64,000 nucleotides of DNA from Aplectana chamaeleonis (GCA_029168955.1 JAPDOI010001492.1:109912-173911), one strand, 5' to 3'; positions 1-9,570 are shown, counted from the stretch's first letter. The notes: generated from the letters alone by a model not told the origin. A program made the numbers and translations.

Positions 1-2
1 CG

Positions 3-104
3 AAGGCAGTTGCTGACAAATCCGTTGCGAATTGTCGTCCTGTGTACAACGGTTTGCGTAGATCTGTAGCAGTCGGTGGGATTGCTGGTCGATGGGCTGT
101 TTAA
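3..104 (+). other. Possible coding scrap entering from the left edge
   Basis: A 33-codon open stretch reads in from the window edge and stops at TAA 102-104. It contains the peptide VADKSVANCRPVYNG. The first 230 bases are richer in GC and CpG than the DNA that follows, which is the only other hint of coding. No splice donor or recognisable domain is visible. It could be the end of an exon, a transposon fragment or chance. The minus-strand ORF over 101-367 is equally unconvincing. Confidence 0.15.
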
Positions 105-374
105 CAGCCCGTCGTCCCCTGCTCAACAGCACATCGGGACGGCCCTGCGTAGAGCTGCTTGTTCGCCAGCGGTGACTCATTTTGGGCGGAACGATGTTCT
201 GTAGACAATGGCGAATGTCTGATTTGTGAGTAGTTGTCTATGCTGTAGTGGATTGCGTTACAAGAAGGCTCTCTATGCAAGGATAATATGGCCGTGGAAG
301 CGTTTTCAATAACACAAATTCGTCCTAAATGGCCAAGGATTCCGGCCAGATACTGTTTAGAGTTCACGTAACAA

Positions 375-496
375 TTTTATTCTCATGAATGGACAGGGCT
401 GCGACGGTAGATCACCGTGAGCGATCGAAACCCCATTGGCCTGTGAAGCCGCCGACACCGCACTGCCAGCCGCCTTTTCCATGCTTCAGACTTAAT
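375..496 (+). mobile_element. MITE family 1, copy 1 (degenerate)
   Basis: This shares the core GCGACGGTAGATCACC and the later CCAGCCGC with sequences at 8488-8616 (same orientation) and 6061-6168 (opposite orientation). The ends resemble an imperfect inverted repeat: an ATGAATGGAC-like start and a TCCATGCTTCAGACTTAAT-like end. The downstream flank ACGGAAACCAT is also shared with the other copies, so the true family may be longer than the inverted-repeat core. There is no coding capacity. Confidence 0.6.
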
Positions 497-1122
497 CGAA
501 TACGGAAACCATACATGTTTCCGTGGTTACATTTTCAAGTAATCTTTTTGCAATGGAACTCAGGTAAAAGTAGTTGTCCTGAATAAGTCGAAAACTTGTC
601 CTGAATAGGCCGAAAACCCAAAAATTGTTCTGAATTAAGAGAGAAGTCCTCGAGAATTTCGGAGGATCGCGTTTCTGTCTAGAAACGCTGCAGAAATGCT
701 GCAGATTTCAGGACACTTTCTCACCAGCTGAAGAATTAGTTCTAGTTCCGCAGAGAATTTTCGGGAAATTCTGGAGGGCTGCTCTAGAAATTAGAACCTG
801 CTTGTATTCAGCGGAATTCACGACTATTTCGATTAAGAAAAAATACTCTATTGTCGGTTCCGTTTTTTTCCCAATCTTTTCCAAGTTTCCAATCTTTGGA
901 AGTTTCTTGACCAGTTTTACATATCATATCGTCAACGAGCAGCTGCGCTCCAGTGGTAAGGTAAATATGTGCAACGCTAAAGCAGATCAGTGAAGGACGG
1001 CGAACGCAGAGCTGGGATTCGGATGGAGGACTGAAAAGGACCTAAACAGTAGTAAGCGGGACCGAATCAGAACTGGATGAGACGTTGCTTTCAACATGCT
1101 GAACCGCCAACGCTGTACCAAA

Positions 1123-1227
1123 AGTGTGCAGGACAATGTGCAGTGCGGGCATGGCTTTGTAGAGAGTGCGCAAGACATCGGGCAGTGCGCGCAAGGATTT
1201 GCACAAAATGCGCACGACATGCGGGAA
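1123..1227 (-). repeat. Degenerate 21-bp repeat island, relative of the large satellite (five units)
   Basis: Five consecutive 21-bp units start at 1123, 1144, 1165, 1186 and 1207 with no spacing error. Unit 1 opens AGTGTGCAGGACA, identical over 13 bases to the reverse complement of satellite unit A. Unit 3 (AGTGCGCAAGACATCGGGC...) matches the A unit at about 15 of 21 positions. Unit 2 shares GCA-GG-C-TT and TAGAG with the reverse complement of satellite unit B. Units 1, 3 and 5 resemble one another, as do units 2 and 4, which gives a 42-bp dimer. The orientation is opposite to the array at 14.3-64 kb. Confidence 0.7.
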
Positions 1228-1468
1228 TTGCCTCACATTAGGGTAACACATGACAGTGTACAGCTGTCAACTTGGTTTCGCTGACGCATCCTTGCGGTAC
1301 CGGCGCTGATCTCGCGCGGTACTATCGCAGCAATGTGGGAGCCCAAGAACGGCCCCCAGAGAATCTTCCTGGCACAATGATGATCGCGAATCCGCCGCGG
1401 TACTGTCGCGGCACAGTCGAGGAGAGCGGCACTATTGCAGCATAATTTCTAAATAGACTCAGTACATT

Positions 1469-1577
1469 GTGTGCAAAAGCTCCAGTAGCCCTGCGCAAGT
1501 CGTCAAATAGAGAGAGAAGGACTTTGTCAAAAAGTTGGACAGGACTTGAGCAGGAGAGCAGGACATAGTGAAAAGCA
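1469..1577 (-). repeat. Second, looser satellite-like island
   Basis: GCA(A/G)G-like cores recur at about 1473, 1495, 1516, 1539 and 1558, so the spacings are 22, 21, 23 and 19 bases, averaging near 21. The segment GCGCAAGTCGTCAAATAGAG resembles the reverse complement of satellite unit B, and GCAGGACATAGTGAAAAG resembles it again at the right end. The similarity is weaker than at 1123-1227 and needs an alignment score to be trusted. The orientation is the same as the first island. Confidence 0.4.
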
Positions 1578-1778
1578 AGCAACAACCAGCGCATCTCCCG
1601 TCTGTGACCAGGATACGGAAATTGCAGGCCTCCATTATACAGATGAGCTCAATCAGAACTGGTTCTTGAGAACATGTTGAAAGCTTGTTGGGAATTAGGT
1701 TTTTTCTGGTATCAATATCACGTTCAGATTAAGCAACTCGGAGGGTATCAAAGGCTCTTCATCGCAGAAAATGCTCAC

Positions 1779-2451
1779 TCGGCATTTTGAGGCCGATCCT
1801 GAATGGTGACTTAGGCCCGTAGTAAACCCATCTCTCAGTGAGGATTATCTCAATGGGTGATAAGATGAGCCCGAAACGATTTAGACAGGGTTCAGACGAG
1901 TCCTAAATCGTATCGAGCGATAGATTGCATTCAAGCGGTCGGTCTTGCAAAGCTATGATGATGAGGGCATTATGATACCTGTGATGACAAGAATCACCGG
2001 CCATTATTCTCTACGTGGTCGTTCACGAATCGACCAACTCCATGCTCCGTTTCTCAATAAATGAAATGCTGTTTGTTTCGTGGAAGCTGATACTGATATT
2101 GATACATTGATAAGCCGAAATCTTAGCTGAATCATAGTTACTCCTTTGCTCCTTGAAACAGTCTCGAGCGCACTCCTGACGTGGCACGCTGTTTCTCTCT
2201 TCTCTAGCCAAGAAGTCAGTCAAATCTGACTGAATCAATTCAGTCAGATCTGACTGAGTGATTCAGCTTAACTTGTTTGTTGCTGACTTTCTCTGTTTAG
2301 CCTAGGTTGCTATCCTACAACACGTACGTCTGAAATGTGTGCGGCTCATCTGAATTCTTTTTAGAACATGGATTCAGATAGGCTGAACTGAATTTTTCGC
2401 CGGCTTTACTACGGGTCTTAGTCACCTCTGAAGGATCTACTCAAAAGCCGA
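1779..2451. mobile_element. Inner inverted-repeat pair inside the 2.2-kb element
   Basis: Bases 1779-1826 and the reverse complement of 2405-2451 agree through TCGGC(A)TTTTGAG, GATCCT, GGTGACT and CCCGTAGTAAA, with a few substitutions and small indels. This may be a nested MITE of about 670 bp or an internal part of the enclosing element. No ORF of note lies between the arms. Confidence 0.5.
2225..2248. repeat. Short perfect hairpin
   Basis: An 11-bp perfect stem (TCTGACTGAAT and its complement) is separated by two bases. It is followed at once by the 12-bp palindrome GTCAGATCTGAC (2243-2254). TCTGACTGA and its complement recur several times in 2215-2265, so this may be a small local duplication rather than a functional site. 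Confidence 0.7.
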
Positions 2452-2986
2452 CGGATAATTTTTGGCGGCTGATGGAATGTGTCTCTCGGCTTGGGGGGTG
2501 TTGATCTCGCACCCGGATACCGTGGGGATCACGGTGTCCTAGACGCGGACGGCAGCTAGAATGACCTCCCTAGAGCGGTTCCGGTTACCCCATTACTGGT
2601 ACCGAAAACGGTTCAAAGTTGTCAAGAATTCAGCAAGAGTTCTCCTGAATCGGCTGACAAATATGGAGAAATCGGTGAAAAGGTGTCGAGGGCTCATGAA
2701 AAATTCTCCAGATTCAGTCATTTTCTGAGTTTTGCGAATTCAGGACAAAAACTCGCCGAATCCAGGACAACTAGTTTCACCTGAGTACAACCTCCTTAGC
2801 GTCGTTTCGAGTTTCGGACCCAAGCTTTTATAATGTATAAAAAATCAGGATCGTGGTGTACTTCCTTACCTGAGTATAGTTTTGAATAAGCATTGAATTG
2901 AGTTTCCTGATACCTCTTTCCTCAATCGAAGGTTCCTAAGAACCAAATCCACATCATAGAGTGATAAAAAAATCTTCGTTTTCCAG

Positions 2987-3461
2987 CTACTACATTCCTT
3001 CTTCAATGCTCGATTATCATGCTGGACTGATGGAAGTCTTTTTTGAAGCAAAGCTTTTCGAGGAGATTGCGGTTTCAAAGTTTCTTCTCAGCGTGGAGTA
3101 TAAAAGGTCATCCTTGTAGCGTTGACAATTCTGTTTCGTCAAGACCCGGTACTCTTACTTTTCAGGTTGGAACCATCGCGATTCAAAATGGTTCATCCAG
3201 AAGCTTGGCCCGAAATGTACAATGAAAGTTTCGTAATGATGCATCCCATAAAGCTGAGCAAGCTGACCAAACTTGAAGATCGACGGAAGTAAGAAATGTT
3301 TTAGTTCCACACTACATATATTATAAGTGTGAATAATTGTTCTTGAGATTCTGCGAGACCGTATTGACTGCATTCCGGAGAAATCTTCTCGATATAGGAG
3401 CTCCAGATCTAGCGTCCCAGAAGCAGTTCAGGCACGTGAAGGGAGTCTTCAGCTTTTGGCT
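2987..3461 (+). CDS. Three in-frame exons of an unrecognised protein
   Basis: Exons are inferred at 2987-3106, 3166-3288 and 3348-3461. The acceptors follow TTTTCCAG, TTTTCAG and TTCTTGAG. The donors are GTCATC (weak), GTAAGA and GTAAGG. Both introns are 59 bp and all junctions are phase 2, so one frame runs through. Exon 1 encodes a piece with EVFFEAKLFEEIAVSKFLL, exon 2 contains HPEAWPEMYNESFVMMHP, and exon 3 contains FCETVLTAFRRNLLDIGAPD. The peptide is charged and amphipathic, with no membrane segment or motif I can name, and I do not assign a family. The 5' exons are not identified; the 2.2-kb transposon lies just upstream. If the last donor is not used, the frame ends at TAA 3463-3465 after FSFWL. 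It could be a gene remnant, but the absence of internal stops and the coherent splicing argue for a real or recently active gene. Confidence 0.6.
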
Positions 3462-3522
3462 GTAAGGCGAATAATAGATCCTTGTGAATGAAAGTAGTGG
3501 TGCCGTATTCTGTACATACTAG

Positions 3523-3670
3523 GAGAAATTCGCTTTATAAAATTTATTTGTCTGCTCTGGTCACCCTTATCGTATTGCTGCAATCTCCTGCTTTTATGGC
3601 ATCTTTTCTTGCCAACCTCACACTGTATGTGCTCCCGTTCCGTTTTTGTTCCCTGCTTCGAGCATCTTGA
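3523..3670 (+). CDS. Candidate fourth exon (hydrophobic), tentative
   Basis: If the GTAAGG donor at 3462 is used, the next usable acceptor is TACTAG at 3517-3522, which gives a 61-bp intron, close to the two 59-bp introns upstream. The frame then stays open for 49 codons to TGA 3668-3670. The peptide is strongly hydrophobic (YLSALVTLIVLLQSPAF, then FLANLTLYVLPF), as a membrane segment would be. T-rich 3' untranslated sequence would look the same when translated. The acceptor lacks a good pyrimidine tract, so this exon is only a possibility. Confidence 0.25.
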
Positions 3671-4043
3671 TTTATATATCTACAATATTTAACAAAACCG
3701 TTATTCTAATCCCTAGACTGTTTTTGGAGAGGATTTAACACCTATTCGCGCCTTGGGAACTCAATCTCCTGCCCGATTCAAGATTGAAAATTCAAAGTCC
3801 CAACGAATCGCCCTTTTTCTAAGGATATTTTCTAAATACATTAAATGTATTCCAGCTGCCACCCATATACCAGTGGTTCTGATCACATAATAGCCGGTCT
3901 ATCGCCTGGGCCAGTAGCAATCCCCCTGCAAGGTGGCAGCTACCGGCTGTCATTGCGTGGTGACTGGGTCAAGTACGTCTCGGCTATCAATATGGACGGG
4001 CCGGCATAGAAATGCACAGGCGGCGCTCAAGTTAATGACCATT
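3671..4043. other. Intergenic, no feature recognised
   Basis: The left part is AT-rich. From about 3890 the sequence becomes GC-richer and contains GGTGGCAGCTACCGGCTGTCA, which has local self-complementarity. I see no ORF, tRNA or transposon end here. A dispersed repeat cannot be excluded. Confidence 0.5.
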
Positions 4044-4095
4044 GCAGTCAGCCACCTGGGAGCAGTGAGCGTTCTTTTGTGAGGTGGCTGACTGC
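4044..4095. repeat. Perfect 14-bp inverted repeat with a 24-bp loop
   Basis: GCAGTCAGCCACCT at 4044-4057 is the exact reverse complement of 4082-4095. It may be the end of a small foldback element or an RNA hairpin. No T-run follows that would suggest a terminator. Confidence 0.8.
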
Positions 4096-4446
4096 AAGAG
4101 ACGGGTCGTGACTCCGCTCACCGCCGCAGAGGAAAGAGAAATAGCGCGCGGAGCTAAGAGGAGCTGGGTCGATACCGCGGCCATGGGGTCGAGCACGTCC
4201 AATGGTGCTGACTTTTTGAAGCAAGTGCGCTCCAACAAAAGGCAGTGGAGCGCTTGCGAAGCGACCAATCCGCTGTCTACTCATCACCCACGCACAGCAC
4301 GGTGGCCTATCTCGTTGTCTAGGTGGGCAAGGAAAAATTGCACCCGTCGGCTGGCGGCCATCCAGCTCCGCTGCCAGATGATGGGAATGAGAGGCGGAAC
4401 GTTCGAAGGTTTTATTGATGTTTCAATGATTTCTGGCGAAGATTAG
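4084..4446 (+). other. 120-codon ORF, coding status uncertain
   Basis: The frame starts inside the right arm of the preceding hairpin and is GC-rich compared with its surroundings. It contains TPLTAAEEREIARGAKRSW and then a basic segment, and is not related to anything I recognise. No splice signals clearly bound it. Minus-strand frames over the same bases are also open for 78-79 codons, as expected from base composition alone, so this may be chance or a decayed transposon ORF. Confidence 0.2.
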
Positions 4447-5150
4447 TAGTAGATTAACGTCAAATTGTAAGTAGCTGTCTTGAATAGTCTCCTTTGAAAA
4501 TTTCACGTTCTTTAGTCCTATGCTAAGCTCAACTTCCAATTCCTAGAAGTTGCTGTGGCCATATTCAAACCATTTGCAGATTTTTTTCCAATAATCGCTC
4601 TCCAAAAGTTAAATCAGATTTGCTTAGAAAGCCATCTAAGAAAGATGGCTGAAAAGCGGTTTCGTTTTTCAGAAAATACAAGAAACTTACGTGATCGGCC
4701 TGTGCTGTATAATAGTTCATCTAAGTGCGGCTTTTATCTAAACTTCGTTTTCCTCTTTCACTTCGAGTTCACTTCTTTATATGTTGAATGGGAAGAGTGA
4801 AACAGGCTAAGGAAAAAAATAGTTCATAATTTTTGAAAAATCCTTCGAACTTTTCGGTACATTATGAAAAAACACGAGGCTGGCCCCTCGACAATCATAC
4901 TACAAAGTATTGTGTATCGTGGTTCAGTAGTAAGTGGTCATCCAACAAAAAATTTTCAAATTCGTTTTTGACATTTTTTCGCTTTTATGATTTTCTCGAA
5001 GAATACCGAAATCCCATCATCCAAGGTTGAAAACTTATTAAATCTGAAAGACAGACACATTTGCACGCTCTCGAAACCCATATTCATTACTGCTATTTCG
5101 ATCAAAGTTACAATGAATACGAAGAACTGTGGAGGGAGTGTATGCACCCT
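4447..5150. other. AT-rich intergenic DNA
   Basis: Short ORFs occur in all frames with low-complexity, Phe/Lys-rich translations typical of AT-rich non-coding DNA. No inverted-repeat ends, splice-bounded exon or RNA gene was seen. Confidence 0.5.
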
Positions 5151-5297
5151 CTATAAAACGTCGAAATTCACATCACTCGAGGCGCGAGCGGCGCGCGCGG
5201 CGCCTCGGCCTCCGTCTGCCCTACGCTCTCTCCCCGTCTCAAACCTCCGCTTCACACCAGCACGCGTAGGAACCAAGTGAATTTCGCAGTTTTATAG
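5151..5297. mobile_element. 147-bp MITE with 21-bp terminal inverted repeats
   Basis: The ends 5151-5171 and 5277-5297 are inverted repeats matching at 19 of 21 positions (CTATAAAAC at the outside, GAAATTCAC at the inside). The core is CpG-rich (GGCGCGAGCGGCGCGCGCGG). CCT stands on each side, and the first bases could instead be read as a TA duplication, so the superfamily is undecided. The element lies in otherwise AT-rich DNA and contains no gene. Confidence 0.7.
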
Positions 5298-6060
5298 CCT
5301 ATAGGCAAAAACAAAGCGACCCGCATTCGTGAACATGTGGCCTAGTGGTCTAATGTTTCTAAGCTGTAGTACAGTTACCAAGCCTACCAGCAATGAAATC
5401 TAGGGATTAGTGCGAGGAAGTGTTCGATGCTTTGGAAAAAGACTCCCTATTGGTTTCACGAGATTAGATGATGATACTCTTAATTGATTTTGTGCCTCTA
5501 GTTTTTCACTTTTCCCGTTGGGGTGGAGCTAACCTGAGACTCACAGTAAACTTTAAAATGTTGACTAAAAGGGCCCCAGATTCGTGTCCAGCACCCTAAA
5601 TTACCAATACACACAAGTTCTGAGCGAAATCCGAAAGGAGTTTTAGATCACCCTGAAAAATTAATTTACCTTGCCGTAAGGCCTTGCTAAACGCCTATAA
5701 CGTATTTCTGAGTGATCCTGGACAGCTGCAAATACCATTTCGAATCCTTTCCCTGAGAATGGTTCTGGACGAGTTTATTTCGTTCGGAGTGGTCAATTGA
5801 CCAAAAATGGTCAGTGCTGACTTCTTCCAGTCCTATAAATGTAATTCTGTTTCTTCAGTTGGGGAACCTCGTGCTCAAGCATGCACAACTTGACAAATAA
5901 TACACAATTAACATGAAGAGATAAAATCGATCAAATTTAAATCTAACAACAATTTGATGTTTTTCCGGGAACTTTGATCTTCATGTTACTATAATTTGTT
6001 GTTGAGAAATCGTGTTGTGCGAAAAAAGATGTGTTAAACTTCACATGGTTTCCGTTTTCG
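5298..6060. other. Intergenic DNA with one motif shared with a later element
   Basis: Bases 5578-5640 (CAGATTCGTGT, then AGCACCC and AAAT-ACC) resemble segments near 13341, 13467 and 13635 inside the 12978-14059 element. Otherwise this is AT-rich sequence with no convincing exon. A tRNA A-box look-alike at 5338-5348 has no matching B box. Confidence 0.45.
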
Positions 6061-6168
6061 ATTCAGGCGGCTGGCCGTGCGGGGTTGGCGGCCTCACTGG
6101 AAAATGGTATTTCGATTCGCGCGGGGCGATCTACCGTTGCAGCCCCGTTCATTCATCAGACTAAAATT
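6061..6168 (-). mobile_element. MITE family 1, copy 2 (inverted orientation)
   Basis: This is the reverse complement of the 8488-8616 copy: it reads GGCGGCTGGCCGTGCGGGG through GCGGGGCGATCTACCGT to CAGACTAAAAT. The GGTTTCCGTTTTC just before it matches the outside flank of the other copies in reverse. The terminal repeat next to that flank is lost. It directly abuts the next element at 6173. Confidence 0.7.
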
Positions 6169-6172
6169 GTTG

Positions 6173-6655
6173 CGGCAGTGCTCACGATAATATTTAATTT
6201 TGTGATTAATCGCTAAATCGATTGATTAGCCCTCGCGTGGAACTAAAATGACGAAGAAATCGAGAAAAACGCACCAGAAGGGCACGAAATTCTTCACTCT
6301 CATCCAGCCCCTTTACTCTCAGAGGAGCTGTTCGTTGTGACAATCAAACCTTTTGTGGACCCATCTTTTGCTACTCTCTGCTCTCTTCTGCTCCGTTCTT
6401 TCCTTCGGAGGTAAACTAATACTGTTTTGCCTGAAGTTTTCTTCCATTTTGGAACAGCCCCATTTTTCACCTGTTGTAACCACCGCGAACATGTTCATTC
6501 AACCGGACATCTAATCCAGGCCAAAGCATAATGTCACTGAAATAAGAAATATTAGTACGTTTTCGCCATTTCTTCGTAATTTTGATAACACTTAGTGGCC
6601 AACGCATTGTTTTGAGTGGAAAACTCGGGAACGAAAACCATCGTGAACACTGCCT
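6173..6655. mobile_element. TTAA-flanked MITE family 2, copy 1
   Basis: The left end (C)GGCAGTGCTCACGAT and right end ATCGTGAACACTGCCT form terminal inverted repeats, and TTAA follows on the right (6656-6659). The interior is collinear with 10859-11348: both contain ATGACGAAGAAATCGAGAAAAA, TTTTGTGGACCC, CAACCGGACA and TTTTGAGTGGAAAAC. The element carries no transposase. A TTAA target would be piggyBac-like, but the left four bases here are GTTG, so the duplication is not intact at this copy. Confidence 0.7.
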
Positions 6656-8059
6656 TTAAATCTTACCGGCGGCTGGCGGTATGATAAGCTGATCAGATGC
6701 GTTCTTCTCTCGGCCTGAATCGATTAGCGAGCCGACCGCCCTCGCGAGCCGCGGGTGAGACTCGAATAGGCGAGCCACGGACCAAATTATACAAGTAAAC
6801 GACTATGGAAGACGAAGTATAGTAAGATCAGACAAGTTTTTCATTTATTTATTTTGTAGAAGCTGGATAACCCACGTTAAACAACAAAACAGAACAAAAA
6901 AAAACAGACAAAAAAGGAAGCGACTCCAGAAGAGTAGTAAAATGGAGTACGCATAAAAAAAAGAACAGCTACCATAATCTCAGGTACCAGTTCGATTCGA
7001 CCGATGGCCGAACCGCTTTTTTCTGTCGCGTCGGGACGAAAGAGAGACGTTTCGGCAAAGCTCCGCTTTCACGTTTTTTCACGAGAGAACGGGAGACGTC
7101 GGGGGTTGGCGTGGTACTAATCAATGAACTCGATTGGACCGACAGCGAAACGAAACATCGCAAAATTTGAGAAGGGTTGCCAAATTGCTCCTTTTTTTGA
7201 ACAGATGCGACTGTCATTCGCGTATCCACTACTACGAAACCTACACAAATCCTTCAATAAAGGATCAATCCCCGTTTTCTTTCTTCACCATTAGTGAGTC
7301 AGCCTCATCAGATCGGCCGATATTTATCTCTTTTTGATTTCCCGCTGAAAATAGACCGGGTGACATTATTTCAAGTTTTTCTTTGAACATATTTCTCAAC
7401 TATTGTTGCTCCTTGATGTAAGAAATCAAGAACTGAGCGGAAAGTAATCGAGCACCAGGGTGCAGATCTACGGCGTGTTAAGCACGGCGATTTCGCTCAT
7501 TCTCCCCACCTTCGAAAGCTCACGAGAGGTTGCGTTTTTGATTTCCTTGGATCTCACTCTTTAGAATATCAAATCGGTAGTGTGTTCAACATCCCTGTGT
7601 TCAACATGGTTCTTCACTCGTGTGGCTGGATGAACAGGGTACTGCACGAGGTGTGGGCCGGCCAGTTTTGCTCAGACCCCCCCTCTAAAGACGATTTTGC
7701 TCTGACCCCCCAGGAACGTTAGTAGGTCAATTTTTTCAGTTTTCTCCCACCCCCACCAAGAGCTGATGTGTTCAAGCAGTTTATCTAGCAGGTTAACATA
7801 CCTCTAACATTTCACTGCAGTAAAATTTCTCTTGTCGTATTTAAATGGTAAGTATAAAATTGTCAAATGGTAAAAAACCAAAATTGACAGCTCGAAGCCG
7901 AGGTTTTGCTACTAAATTCGGATGCTTGAGAGGACGAGAGCACAAACAGCGCCTATGGCATTTATGTGGAGAGGAGCTAAAAGTGCGGAGGTATATGTAA
8001 CTGGTAACAGCTTGTGCTGCGTAACAAAATGTGTATGTTTGAAAGAGGGTTCTATCTTG
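6656..8059. other. Intergenic DNA, no gene supported
   Basis: This stretch contains an A-rich tract around 6880-6970, a C-rich segment with two CCCCCC-type runs near 7675-7755 and several short ORFs on both strands without splice-bounded structure. No repeat family seen elsewhere in the window was recognised in it. Confidence 0.45.
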
Positions 8060-8480
8060 CCGGAAGTCCATATTTTCTTTCGAGTCACGAGAGTAGGATA
8101 TTCGAGTCAAGCGTGATTGATTTACAGAGTATACCGACTTTCACCGTCTAGGATGGACGCTGAAGGGACACGGGATCACACCTTTCAGGTGTGGTCCCAC
8201 CGGAAGTCGATAATTTTGAAAACTAGGAGTCATGGGAGTAGGATATTTGAGTCCAGCGTAGTTGATTTACTTGGTATACTCACTTTCAACGTCGAACATG
8301 GATGCTGAACACCGCTACAGTATAAGGCAGCACACTTCTCATGTGTGATCTCTCCGAAAAGGAACATTTTTAAAACTCGGTTGCCACGAGAGTAGGATGT
8401 TTGAGTCCAGCGTGGTCGATTGAACCTTAGGACTAGCGTTGACCAACTCAAATGAACGCCGAAGACCGCTACATAGAGTT
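8060..8480 (+). repeat. Tandem repeat of about 145-154 bp, nearly three units
   Basis: Landmark GAG(A/T)GTAGGAT-like sequence followed by TTGAGTCCAGCGT and GATTTAC recurs at 8093, 8238 and 8392, giving spacings of 145 and 154. Each unit includes CCGGAAGTC or a decayed form. Two units contain an imperfect hairpin such as GGGATCACACC with its partner. Inverted copies of the same unit lie at 9571-9830. Confidence 0.7.
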
Positions 8481-8487
8481 CGCGCAA

Positions 8488-8616
8488 TCATTTTAGTCCG
8501 ATTAATGGACGGGGCTGCGACGGTAGATCACCCCGCGCGAATCGAAACCCTATTCTCCAGTGAGGCCGCCAACCCCGCACGGCCAGCCGCTTGGTCCATG
8601 CGTCAGACTAAAATGA
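8488..8616 (+). mobile_element. MITE family 1, most complete copy
   Basis: The terminal inverted repeats are TCATTTTAGTC on the left and GACTAAAATGA on the right, continuing imperfectly inwards to ATGGAC and TCCATG. The core GCGACGGTAGATCACC is shared with copies at 375-496 and 6061-6168. At 129 bp with no ORF, it is a typical MITE. No target duplication is evident. Confidence 0.75.
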
Positions 8617-8670
8617 AAACGGAAACCATATACAGCGGGAGACGATGAAAAAAAAATCGGCTGTCCTTAA

Positions 8671-9155
8671 AGGCACAGTACACCCTCAGATATTAATTTT
8701 GAGATTTTCGTGTACTTGTGTGAAGACCCTCCTGTATAACACTTGCCAAATGCGAGATCTCAATTCCTCCAAATAAGCGAGAAATAAGCGACCACCACAC
8801 GGGCCCGACTCCCCTCCAGCCACCACCACAGGCCCGGCCCCCTTCCCGATTTTTGATCTCAATAGCGGGTAGACGGATGGATGATTTTAACTGAGCCATC
8901 GTTCTTCACTCCCTTTCCAACCTATCTCCTCACCCTGTTTTGCCCTTTTACCGCGACTGCGAATCAAGAGAAATACAGGCCCGAGACAACTCGTCCACCA
9001 AATTTTCGCCCTTAAAATACAGGCATTTTCAAGGAGCCATATCTCCGTTCGTAGGGGGTCTTGGACGATTTTAGAAATGTCGTTGTCATCAGAGCGTGAC
9101 CCTCTCCAAGATAAGCATAAAAACTAAAAAATAGTTTTCTGGGTGTGCTGTGCCT
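8671..9155. mobile_element. TTAA-flanked non-autonomous element
   Basis: The ends AGGCACAGTACACCC (8671-8685) and GGGTGTGCTGTGCCT (9141-9155) are inverted repeats with one mismatch, flanked by TTAA on both sides (8667-8670 and 9156-9159). TTAA duplications are the hallmark of piggyBac-type insertion. The interior shows partial similarity to 11850-12090 (GAGCCAT-TCTCCGTTC, AGGTCTTG). Its 485 bp have no transposase. Confidence 0.75.
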
Positions 9156-9202
9156 TTAAAAAGTAGTTTTTTTTGGAACGTTGAAAGTTAAGTGGTGAAA
9201 GA

Positions 9203-9490
9203 GTTATTTGGAAAATTCCTGGCTCTAACGAACTAGAATTTATACTCTCTCGTTTGAAACTCATCTCACCCCTGGAGACCGCCTTTGAAGAAAATTTTTA
9301 GGCGTGGGTTCTTCCTTAAAATGCACTGAGGGCCCACAGCTGGGCCTACACTAAGTACTGAGAAATGCGAAAAATGTTGCAGAACCCACACTAGGAAAAT
9401 TTCCTCCAAAGGCCTTCTCCGAGGATGCGGGTGGTTTCAAACGGTAGGGTTCAGAGCGTAGTTTCTTAAAGCTAGGATTTTTCCGGGTAC
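9203..9490. mobile_element. Foldback element or long hairpin
   Basis: The left arm from about 9203 to 9312 pairs with about 9383-9490. Paired landmarks are GTTTGAAAC with GTTTCAAAC, GCCTTTGAAG with CCAAAGGC, and GTGGGTTCT with AGAACCCAC. The centre near 9348 is GGGCCCACAGCTGGGCC, itself nearly palindromic. Arm identity is moderate. Confidence 0.6.
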
Positions 9491-9570
9491 CTTATTTAGA
9501 ACTTAAGTTACTGCAGTTTTAAAACTCAAATTTATGTTCATGGACTTTCATCGTCTCCCGCTATATACAT

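Larger units (their letters stand above)
558..2786. mobile_element. 2.2-kb inverted-repeat element
   Basis: The left end (558 to about 640) and the reverse complement of the right end (about 2735-2786) match. Both begin ACTCAGGT and continue through TAGTTGTCCTG, followed by a second TTGTCCTGAAT a short way in. Identity fades inward. No transposase-like ORF is present, so this looks like a non-autonomous DNA transposon or a foldback remnant. The interior holds another inverted pair (1779-2451) and two degenerate 21-bp repeat islands. A clear target-site duplication was not found, so the exact ends are uncertain. Confidence 0.55.

Noticed and set aside
101..367. 88-codon minus-strand ORF near the left edge
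   Set aside because: No recognisable domain or splice context. The opposite strand is also open over part of it, consistent with GC-rich sequence rather than a gene.
5338..5410. tRNA gene suggested by the A-box-like TGGCCTAGTGG
   Set aside because: No B box (GGTTCGA-type) at the proper distance and no cloverleaf stems could be formed.
6969..7229. 86-codon minus-strand ORF
   Set aside because: Compositionally ordinary, no splice-bounded structure or motif. Treated as chance.
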